DNA of 64,000 nt from Amphiura filiformis (taxonomy: Eukaryota > Echinodermata > Ophiuroidea > Amphilepidida > Amphiuridae), in assembly GCF_039555335.1 (NCBI RefSeq), contig NC_092640.1, forward strand, positions 27,685,446-27,749,445, in the 5' to 3' direction. Positions 55,929-64,000 of the stretch are shown here, piece after piece. Every line of letters begins with the position of its first letter. The stretch's first letter is position 1. Under the pieces are notes generated by a model that was not told the DNA's origin, searched no databases, and saw only the letters and a program-made list of their open reading frames with translations. A program made the translations under genes and the position numbers.

Positions 55929-57174
55929 TACGCAAAAAAAGTTTCTTTATGGTTAGGAAATTCACCCACTATTAAAATCTAGCGACTAATGTTGTACGTT
56001 TGTTAAATAATCGCATGCGGGTGATTGTCCTGTGCATTTTGACATCTCAATCACTACCCAACGACATCCCTGAGAAAAGATATGAGTGTTTAAGTACCGA
56101 GAGGTCGACAAATAAAAATGTCAAAGAAGCCTATTCAATGGTTTTAGAGCTGATTCACTGGTCCAAGATGGTTTCATTATTCCCGCCTTTTGAAATTTGA
56201 ATTTAAAACATTTTCCTTGATGCATGTTGGATAATCCTTTGTTTATTGTGCAGATGACTGATCAAACTTAAGACAAAGGTGAGTGGGTACTAAGACATTT
56301 ACGTTTTGAGAGATGGGTTTGGAAAAGGGATTCAAAACAGGTGATGATTACTGCAGCCAGGACAGCCGCATTCCTGGAAGCAGAATGAATTGAGACACTT
56401 GAGTGCCTTTCCAAAAGCCCTGATCTTAACCCCTTGGAGAAACTTTGGGATCAGCTCAAGAGACGAGTCAACAAGAAGATAAAGGCAGATACAACTGGTG
56501 GGATTGCGTCGCATCGTTATCAACGAGAAGAACGGGATTGAGCAAGGTAACATTCGACGCCTCATTTTATGCATTAGGAGCATGAGATGCCGCGTGGCTG
56601 CTGTTAAGGAAGCTAACGTGGGCACACAAAGTACTGAAAGACTGGTAAAGAAAGAGATTAGCCTCAAGTGAAGTTGGAAGCGGCAGTAGTATGATACCTG
56701 AAATGGGCTCAGCAAGTTAACACATACATTTATCTGTATGTTGTTGTTTTTTTTTTTTTTTTTTTTTTGTGTTCTTTTATGCTGAAAACTTGAGTAGGCC
56801 TTTTTTGCAGTGCGACCTCGTGTTACTTAAACATTCATATATTTTCTCAGGAGTGTCATAGGGTAGTGATTGAGATGTCAAAATGCGCTAAGTTGATCTC
56901 CGTGTTAAAAAATAACTGGTTCCCATTTTTCATTTCAAATTTCATAACCCTAATAATGTCTTAATTTCACGAGCTCGGAATTTTTGAATAGTTGCAATGA
57001 GTATATGAAACCCCATAAAGCCCTCCTTTATGTTCAATGGGACCTTGCATGCATCAGGAACCTCTTTTCTCAAGACAATCACCCGCATGCGATTATTTAG
57101 CAAATGTACAAAATTAGTCGCCAGATTTTAATAGTGGGTAAATTTCCTAACCATAAAGAAACTTTTTTTGCGTA
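55929..57174 (+). mobile_element. Tc1-like transposon, 1.24 kb, inactive
   Basis: TA-flanked inverted ends CGCAAAAAAAGTTTCTTTAT then GGTTAGGAAATT, with arms of at least 100 bases (AATCGCATGCGGGTGATTGTC mirrored). Size and TA targets match Tc1/mariner. It contains the transposase remnant below. Confidence 0.88.
56420..56660 (+). pseudogene. Tc1-like transposase C-terminal remnant
   Basis: A plus-strand frame encodes SPDLNPLEKLWDQLKRRVNK, the conserved end of the Tc1 DDE domain (S-P-D-L-N-P-x-E-x-x-W-x-x-L-K-R), followed after a frameshift by RLILCIRSMRCRVAAV, the usual C-terminal L-x-x-S-M-x-x-R. Stops and frameshifts upstream show it is dead. Confidence 0.88.
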
Positions 57175-57330
57175 GTTTACATGATATAATCTGGCATGCT
57201 GTGAAAATTTTCTTTGGGCTGACATCATTCTTCGTGGGTACAGTGGCTATATACGTCTTGGGAATGATATAAAAAAAATCTTCTTCCTGACATAGCCGAA
57301 GAATTTGATAAAAAAAAGAAGCAATTGACC

Positions 57331-57534
57331 TTTTCGGTAAATCCCATAAGCATTTGCGGGTAGACCTGAGATGTCCTCATTTGACGTCATTTGACGTCAC
57401 GCCAATGTGTGCATCGTTTAGCGAACATCGTTACTGCGCATGTTAAAGCCGTGAAGTGCGCAGTAATGATGTGCGCATCGGAGTGTCGACATCACATGTC
57501 TATCCGCATAGGCTTATGGGATTTACCGAAAAAG
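57331..57534. mobile_element. MITE with ~35-base inverted ends
   Basis: TTTTCGGTAAATCCCATAAG then TTGCGGGTAGAC pairs with GTCTATCCGCA and CTTATGGGATTTACCGAAAA. A fragment of the family (GCCATTGCGGGTAGACCTGT) lies in gene B intron 1 near 25110. Confidence 0.85.
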
Positions 57535-57582
57535 AACTTATAATTTTGATGTGTACATTTTATTGAGTTATCAATAACTGGT

Positions 57583-58102
57583 TTGGGGATCTGGAATGAG
57601 CGTTTTGAGCGCTACGACAGTATTTTTGTGGGACATGAGAGCACATCAGACATATCGAATTGCATGAATACGAAGAATGTCTTTCTGATATCAAATAATT
57701 TTCATTTTTTGAAATTCACGATATAATACAAATTTTATGACAAATTATTAAAATTTGATATTTTTCACATTTTGATATATAACAGTCCTCGAAGTAAATT
57801 TTATAAAAAACCCATATCTTCAATACGGAAGGTCAAAAATTTTAATTGATCACGGCTTTTCATCCCCTACATACACTTTAAGTATAAATCATCAGATTTA
57901 TAAAGTTTACTTCGAGTACTGTTAAATATCAAAAATATCAATTTTAATCATTTGCCATAAGATGTATATTACATTGCAAATTTCATAAAATTATTTGATA
58001 TCAGAAGGACATTCTTCGTATTCAGAATGCAATTCGATATGTCTGATGTGCTCTAATGTCCCACAATAAATACTGTCCAAACGTTCATACCCCATCCCTT
58101 AA
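57583..58102. mobile_element. Second copy of the 14679-15228 foldback element
   Basis: Inverted relative to the copy in gene A: GGGATCTGGAATGAGCGTTT at the left and ATACCCCATCCCTTAA at the right. The left TTAA has decayed to TTTG. Same CATCAGACATATCGAATTGC and TTACTTCGAG landmarks. Confidence 0.88.
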
Positions 58103-59130
58103 GATACATTATTATAAATATTAATATCTAAATACATTATTACGACTCGTATATCTATCAACATCACATTATTACATTTACATCGATTGTATGGATTCAC
58201 AAGTTATAATCTCCCCCTAGTACTTTTAGAATAAAAGAATAAAATATATTTTGTTTGACACAATTGGTCTAATTTACAATGTCAAATAATATCGAGTTTG
58301 AGCATTTTTGCCTTACATGATTTGTTTTAAAATCGCATGTAATTTGCTGCATGTGTGTTTAGTAGGGGAAGGTGAAGAGGCATAGTGGTTTAAAGTGAAA
58401 ATTGGTGTGAAACAAGGAGTCGTAATGTCCTGAATCTGACGATAATATATGACAAAAGTATCGTACTTAGACTTCGCAGATGATATATCCCTTTCATCAT
58501 CTAACATTAATCACATGTAGATCAAGGCAACAAAGTTAAATGAAAGTGCTGAGAATAAATACCATTTTAAAGAGAATTCTATAAATAATTATGACAAATT
58601 CACTTTATCCTAAACTATAAGAACACGTCATAACAAATGACGAGGAAGTACATATAGATATTAAGATACAAGTTTCGGCCGCAGCTATCGCGTTGTTTTT
58701 AAACAATTAAATTCTAATAACTAAATCCTGTTTACTTAAAGCCACACTTTGAAAGAAAAAAAAAAACAGATGTGCAAATGAGAGTATAAACTGACCAGTA
58801 GATACAAGTTGTAGTCATGCTTGGCATATTAGATGGCCTAGGGGAGAGTTAGCCCATATTTGCCAAACTATATCCATGCATTCAAGGTGAAATAAACCTA
58901 CCGTGTTTAATACTATCTGGTCTGTTTTCCTGGGAAACGATGATTTCCAATGTAGGGCTTTAACCATTTTGTTCTTAAAATTTATCAAATCTGCACACAT
59001 TTGATCCCTTTCTACTGTCATAACAATGAAACATCAATTAGTGGTGATCTGTATCTGATCTAAGTTGTAATATTCATCCCCAATTTATAATGAAATGTGA
59101 TCAAGCAAAATGAGTCAAATGTCCGAAATA
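58103..59130. other. Intergenic, no feature seen
   Basis: AT-rich sequence; a minus-strand frame near 58313-58507 shows no domain. Confidence 0.4.
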
Positions 59131-59869
59131 TGAAGAGCTTTGTTGCAAAACCCCTTACATCCACTTTTGACTTTTTGAGAAAAACAGCTTTTTTTAATTG
59201 TGCAAATATTACTGGTTCGATTTGATTCAATTTGGGTTTGGATAAAGTGTTGATGAATAGAAACTAAAAGAATAGGTTTGGTACAATTTTGAAGCCTCCT
59301 ATTTATTTTATTATATCTTTTATATCGCGCCTTTTGTGGATGTAAGGGCTTTTGCAACAAAACAAATTTACCCCTTTTCTAGAAACCACCTTTGCAATCA
59401 TATTTGAGCCCATTTGTTTGCACTACTTTATGTAACTTGACTAATGCTTTCAAAATCAAAAAGAAAAATTGAAATATCTCATTTACTTTTTTAATTATGA
59501 ATTTTTAATTAAATTCGGGAAAATGGCATTTTTTGAGTATTTCCGAAGCTACACCTTTTGTTAATTAAAATGATTTTTTCAAAAATAGTGACCCAAAAAC
59601 AGTTCCCTTTGGTTTTAATAGGTAAAGAACATTCCATGCTACTAGTATACATCAAAAATTAAAACAAAACAATTCTATATTCATTTTATGTTCAGATTTC
59701 CGGAAATTCCCTAAGATTTCCCAAACGGGAAATATACCATATCTCCGGAAGGGAAAGTGGTATGAAGGTCAAACAAAATGTGTATTTTTACCCACACTAT
59801 AATGTCATGTCAATAACTCAATTTCAGCCAAAAGTGGATGTAAGGGGTTTTGAAACAAAGCTCTTCATA
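59131..59869. mobile_element. Inverted-repeat element with a third internal end
   Basis: TGAAGAGCTTTGTTGCAAAA then CCCCTTACATCCACTTTTG at the left pairs with the complement at 59830-59869. A third copy (TGTGGATGTAAGGGCTTTTG) lies at about 59334, in the same orientation as the right end, suggesting a partial duplication. Confidence 0.85.
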
Positions 59870-59889
59870 ATTGATTTTGAGATTAGCCA

Positions 59890-60025
59890 ATTATAGCATT
59901 CAACTTCTTTTGTATTTTATTGTTCTGAGCAACACCAAAATGGATATATTTCTAGAACCGTAAGTGTAATTATGACGGGGTCTTCCGGACAATAAAGCTC
60001 TGAGAATGGCTCATGTAATGAAATT
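59890..60025. repeat. Upstream block paralogous to 22717-22830
   Basis: Diverged copy of the sequence in front of gene B, here about 0.9 kb before gene C. Supports duplication of gene plus 5' flank. Confidence 0.7.
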
Positions 60026-60237
60026 GAAAACTAAATTTGATTTTGATCGACATCAGATTAATTTAGCTTGATCGCATCAGAAACATCATTTCATTATCCT
60101 TATAAGTGAGACTAATAATGCAAAATTGTCGCTTATGCGGGGTTAAATCAAATTCAGAAAGAGTATAGTTTGACCCGTCTCCGACATACAGTTCTTAAGT
60201 TATAGACGCGTGTGAAAGGGATTCCTGCATATGGAAA

Positions 60238-60597
60238 GGTTTGGCTACAAAACGATTCTCTTATAAACGCATCTATGCACAGTTTCCACCTCGATACACA
60301 TGAGCACACAATTTCGTCCAAGCAGCAGTACCTTGTAGAGAACACAGTCGGTGTTTACACTGCACGGTTGAATGCATAGCATTATAAGAGCTGTGTGATC
60401 TTCTAACTGGTGACTAGTGGAAAATACGGCATTTATTATTGTTTTTTGTCAAAACCCAGATTTTGTTTATTTCGAACGAAAGCTAACACGTCCCGCTAAA
60501 AACATTTGTTTTATCATTACATCACTAGATGACGCAATTCAATGTTTATATAGCAAGGCGAATGTGGTAAATCTTTGACCAAAATGTAGGTCAAAAC
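60238..60597. repeat. Inverted, shortened copy of the 17600-18436 repeat
   Basis: Matches on the opposite strand with the middle deleted; see the entry at 17600. Confidence 0.8.
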
Positions 60598-60639
60598 CCC
60601 GAGTGATACTTAGTCAATGAACAATGAACAATGACTTCG

Positions 60640-60863
60640 CTTTTAAATTGATATGTTGCAATTAGCGGTGGGCGATTTCATAATTTGACTGGGCTATAAC
60701 AGAAGTATTGACTCATAGTGTGAAAGTGAGAATATCAAGTTCATTGTGTTTTTTAGAGTTTGGTTCCATGCCCTTTAGGCGGAAGTCTCACCATAAAATG
60801 TGCTGCTTCTGAACAGTACGGTTTTATAAGCTTATCTGACTGATTTCTACTGAAAAATACACG
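60640..60863 (+). promoter_or_regulatory. 5' flank of gene C
   Basis: AGTATTGACTCATAGTGTGA and AAGTGAGAATATCAAGTT (60705-60742) match gene A almost base for base, including TGACTCA at 60709-60715. ATAAAATGTGCTG and CTTCTGAACA are also shared. Cis-regulatory meaning is inferred from conservation between paralogs. Confidence 0.5.
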
Positions 60864-60924
60864 ATGACAGCAAGGCAAATTCAGCTTTATGTTTTGGTCG
60901 TTACAACCTGTGTAGCATCGACAT
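60864..60924 (+). CDS. Gene C exon 1: signal peptide
   Basis: 61 bases, phase 1 out, 20-residue signal peptide. The alternative downstream donor seen in A is GGGCAAAA here, so only the GTGAGT site is usable as a GT donor. Confidence 0.8.
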
Positions 60925-63900
60925 GTGAGTTGGGCAAAATATTTTACTATTAATCTCGTGCCATACAAAAATTGCCATAAATCATCAGTCATTTGCTCCA
61001 AAAAACATTCAAAATAGATTGCTATATTATTATTGTAGAGATGCACAAAAGAAATGGTTGATCCATTGGCATAATCCAACCTAGTCATCTCACTACAACA
61101 AAAAGGTAAAGGTAAAGGAGACAGTGATCGGAGTGCCCATCTCTCTTTCATTGGCGATTGGGCCAGACTCCTCCATGTAATGTTGCTATAGGGGGATCGC
61201 TACACCTCCTCTACAGCGAGTCTGTTACCTTCCCAGCATTTAAGAAATGCCGGTACCCATTTAAACACCTGGGTGGAGAGGAGTAATCGAGATAAAGTGC
61301 CTTACTCAAGGGCACAACACGATGGCGTCGCCGGGGCTCGAACCCGCAACCTTCCGATTATGAGTCAGCGCCCGTTCCGCTAGGCCACCGCGCTCCCACA
61401 ATGATCATTATGAATCATTCTACAACTGGTCTTAAAATGATCATATCAATCATTTTAGTGAAGTGATAGCGCCATCTGTTGTTATTAAGTTTATGCCGTA
61501 TAAAACGTTTTGAAGCTGTATTTAACACATAGAATATAAAAACATGTAAATATTTGATAAATGAAGGTTACGAAAGTTTTTTTAAAATTATAATCCAATT
61601 TTTGTAAGATTACGCAAATTTAAAAATAAAATAAAAATAAGGACATCATTCATTCATTCATTCATTCATTCATTCATTCACTTTATTTATACACGGTTAC
61701 ATGTTCAAATAAAATTTGTTCTTCCACACGTCTACCAAAATAATATAGCAATCCATTTTTGATGGGTTAGTAACACATAGTTAAGGTTAAGGTTACGCAT
61801 AGTTAAGGTTAAGGTTAAGTTACGCATAGTTAACGGTACGCATAGTTATAATAATGAAGACAATTTGACCACCCTGTATGCATATAAGCAAGCATCGCAC
61901 TGTATATAAATTGTATATTTTCTGGTGGGCTTTTTCAAGCCCTGTCTGATTTTGACCTCCACGGATTGAGAACAGCGCACCTGTCAATCATTATACGAAT
62001 AATACAGTCCGCGCGTATTAAACCAACTACGTTCAGACCAGTTTCTGGGATTTGTTTTGACGAATTCACATTGGCGCTGTGCACAGTGTCACTGTCACTG
62101 TGAAGAAGTACGTATTTAACTGGTAGCGTTTGCCAAAGCGAAGACTGATTTTCTTTCGTTCAGAAAACTCAGCAAGCTTTATTACTAGTACTTGATCAGT
62201 CATAAATGTAGAACATAAAACTTTATCTTTTTTAGTTCCATGTTGTTTTATTAACATTACTTCGAGTTTTATGTCAATATTTAGGTATATTATAGACAGA
62301 CTTTACTCTACCGCGGTTAGAGAACAAGTAAATTCAAATTGCCGGGCGCAATTATTTCTTTCCAATCGCGCACGCCATGGCGATCTCTGATTGGATGAAA
62401 ATACAATGGATCAATTACATATACCCACACTACTAACAATCTGGTTGTTAGTGGCACATATTAAGTGAGTAATGATATCACGTCCCATATTTGTTAATGT
62501 CCTGCGTGCTAGAATGCTGTTCAGGGGCGTAGCCAGCTTTCATGGTCAGGTGGGGGCAAAATAGAAATTTCGGGGGCAAAGACGAGAACAATTTTACGGT
62601 TTTGTCCCGGTATTATCTGTCGGATATATACTTATAGCGGTTGTGTTGAGAGAGACTGTGCATATAATGGTCTTCGGGCTTCCAAAATAGGACTTTATTG
62701 GGACAATGTGCTCGCGTAGGGCGTAAAAATTTGGTATTTGACGCTATTTTGGCCCATGATCGGGTTTAACTTTTAAGGAAAAAGGCTCCTTGTCACTTTT
62801 CTTTTCTTTTACCTTCCCGATTTTCTCTTTCATTTTACGTCAGAGGGGCACTCTGCCTCACCGCTGGACACGCTACTGTGCCTGTTTCATAAATTTTAAA
62901 ACTGGTATTTTTTATCAGATACGTGAGGGCGCGTATCAGTTTATGCAAAACGTCACAGTCACTACTCCATCTGGATCCGGAGGCACCTATTGGTATCATA
63001 GGACAATGCGCGGATTTAGGGTTCATCTGTCAGAAGTCAATTTGTACCAAATTTCCTTCCCATAATGCAATACCGTAAACGTTCGCCTAATGGCGCACCT
63101 GGGCTCCTTTGCCTTGGAGTAAATTTCATGTACAAATAGAGAGCTCCCTCCTCTAAAAATCCCAACAAGAATTAAGGGTATGTGCCCTTATTTGCTGGTG
63201 GGATTTTTATGGGAGGGCACTTTTAGTTTGTGTCTAAAATTCCAGTTATGTCAAGGGAGCCCATAGCGCCATTAGGCGAACGTTTACGGTATGCATATTG
63301 CATAATAAATGAGATGGATTAACCACCGATTTGTATCTATTATTATGCAATACGCCTACTGTATTGTGGGAAGGATTTTAGAACGAATTGACTCCCAGTA
63401 GAGAAACCGTTAATTGACCGATCATTTAAATTAAATCACTTTCAGGTTTCTACTCGAAATGAGACTAGTACCTAAATTATTTCAAGGAGGAAGCCTTAGT
63501 TCAAGATATTAACAGCAGTTATCTATTAGGTAGTGCTGACGCTAACATAGTGGTTTACCTCCCGTTTCAATCATTCTATATGCTGGGAAAGGGGGGTAAC
63601 TGATTTTAGTGCTTGATCAAGCTAGATCTGGGAACTTCCACAGTAATGTTATGTGATCTAACGGAATGCCTGTAAGGATGCATTAATTAACTTGAGAGAA
63701 TACACAAACTCGGGGAAACCCTTATTACATATTTGCTAATATTTGTAATACTCATTATTGTTTTCTTTAACAGATGCTGCCGGTGAGGACGATTCACGAT
63801 TGCAAAATGAATTCGTATTCGCGATTCCGTATACAGATTACCAAGCACGGAGTCCCCCACATGTATTAATAACTACACCATCGTCAATTCCAATTTTCAC

Positions 63901-64000
63901 CACACTGACCTTGGCTGGCACGATTTATATCGTTAATAACACCGTCACAAAAGACAGTCCTGCTGATATTCGTTTAACAGAGGCTGAAGTAGGTCAGGAC
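60864..64000 (+). CDS. Gene C: third IgGFc-binding-domain paralog, cut by window end
   Basis: Exon 1 (60864-60924) encodes MTARQIQLYVLVVTTCVAST with donor GTGAGT. Exon 2 starts at 63774 after TTTTCTTTAACAG and encodes DDSRLQNEFVFAIPYTDYQA, RSPPHVLITTPSSIPIFTTL, IVNNTVTKDSPADIRLTEAE and VGQD up to the last base, with no stop. The intron carries a SINE, a small hAT and a MITE but none hits the visible exons. The exon pair matches A and B in phase. Whether stalk, membrane and tail exons follow is outside the window. By analogy it would be another surface receptor. Confidence 0.83.
61103..61397 (-). mobile_element. tRNA-derived SINE, better-preserved copy
   Basis: Read on the minus strand: GGGAGCGCGGTGGCCTAGCG (A-box region GTGGCCTAGCGG), then GGTTGCGGGTTCGAGCCCCG (B box GGTTCGAGCCC), CCTTGAGTAAGGCACTTTAT, CCACCCAGGTGTTTAAATGG and a GGTAAAGGTAAA-type tail region. 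Same family as 7234-7490. Lies in gene C intron 1. Confidence 0.88.
61398..62513. other. Gene C intron 1, repeats only
   Basis: Holds a CATT microsatellite (61646-61681) and a short minisatellite of ACGCATAGTTAAGGTTAAGG type (about 61780-61855). No exon seen. Confidence 0.6.
62514..62886. mobile_element. Short non-autonomous hAT copy
   Basis: Left end CAGGGGCGTAGCCAGCTTTC at 62522; degenerate right end GCTGGACACGCTACTG at 62878. Shares interior sequence with the element at 49160 (GGCACTCTG, TTTCTCTTT, the GCGTA patch). Flanking 8-mers ATGCTGTT and TGCCTGTT agree in their last five bases. Confidence 0.72.
63071..63291. mobile_element. MITE with 38-base inverted ends
   Basis: TACCGTAAACGTTCGCCTAA then TGGCGC and GGGCTCC, mirrored at the right end (GGAGCCC..GCGCCATTAGGCGAACGTTTACGGTA). 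TA-type ends suggest Tc1/mariner mobilisation. Confidence 0.88.
63774..64000 (+). CDS. Gene C exon 2, 5' part of IgGFc-binding-type domain
   Basis: Continuous frame to the window end, aligning with residues 22-96 of gene A. Differences include a longer start (AAGEDD) and LAGTIYIV where A and B have IPGVGY. Confidence 0.85.

Noticed and set aside
56332-56715. 127-codon minus-strand frame at 56.3-56.7 kb
   Set aside because: Antisense to the plus-strand Tc1 transposase remnant, which has the recognisable motif.
61780-61855. Telomere-like TTAAGG repeats
   Set aside because: Mixed unit ACGCATAGTTAAGGTTAAGG, short, and not TTAGGG; treated as a minisatellite.

Overview
The window looks like nuclear DNA of a marine invertebrate deuterostome, most likely an echinoderm (a hemichordate is the main alternative). 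It is AT-rich, has short exons in long introns with GT/AG borders, is packed with inverted-repeat transposons, tRNA-derived SINEs and the frequent string AGGCCTA, and carries genes of the IgGFc-binding (FCGBP N-terminal) domain family. The species call is inference. There are no operons, CRISPR arrays, rRNA genes or convincing tRNA genes.

The main content is a same-strand (+) cluster of three paralogous genes. Gene A (10893-17298, six exons, 595 codons by my splice model) appears intact: signal peptide, one large exon for an IgGFc-binding-type ectodomain, two short Thr/Pro-rich stalk exons, a transmembrane exon, and a tyrosine-rich cytoplasmic exon with two YAYAYA blocks. Gene B (24916-54168) has the same exons but is disrupted: a 7.1-kb transposon splits the ectodomain exon, a 9-kb TTAA-flanked composite sits in the next long intron, the stalk exon exists in four copies (one without a splice acceptor), and a GAA-to-TAA change removes both YAYAYA blocks. 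Gene C (60864 to beyond 64000) has the signal-peptide exon and the first 75 codons of the ectodomain exon and runs off the window. All junctions from the signal peptide to the transmembrane exon are phase 1, so exons can be added or lost without a frameshift.

Layout: 1-5723, the end of a satellite-like tandem array (about 1.77-kb unit); 5724-10640, sparse region with one minus-strand SnoaL/NTF2-like exon, a SINE and a TTAA MITE; 10640-17300, gene A; 17300-24560, intergenic foldback elements and SINEs; 24560-54170, gene B with nested insertions; 54340-60640, intergenic with a dead Tc1-like transposon and several foldback elements; 60640-64000, gene C.

How the parts fit: the three proteins look like type I surface receptors (or their remains) made by tandem duplication. 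The 5' flanks are also duplicated; in A and C they keep a TGACTCA (AP-1-type) site next to a GTGAAAGTGA (IRF-like) string, and B has lost the first. My reading is a small, rapidly diverging receptor family in which one copy is being dismantled or remodelled by transposons. An immune role is inference from domain type and tail motifs, not shown by the sequence.
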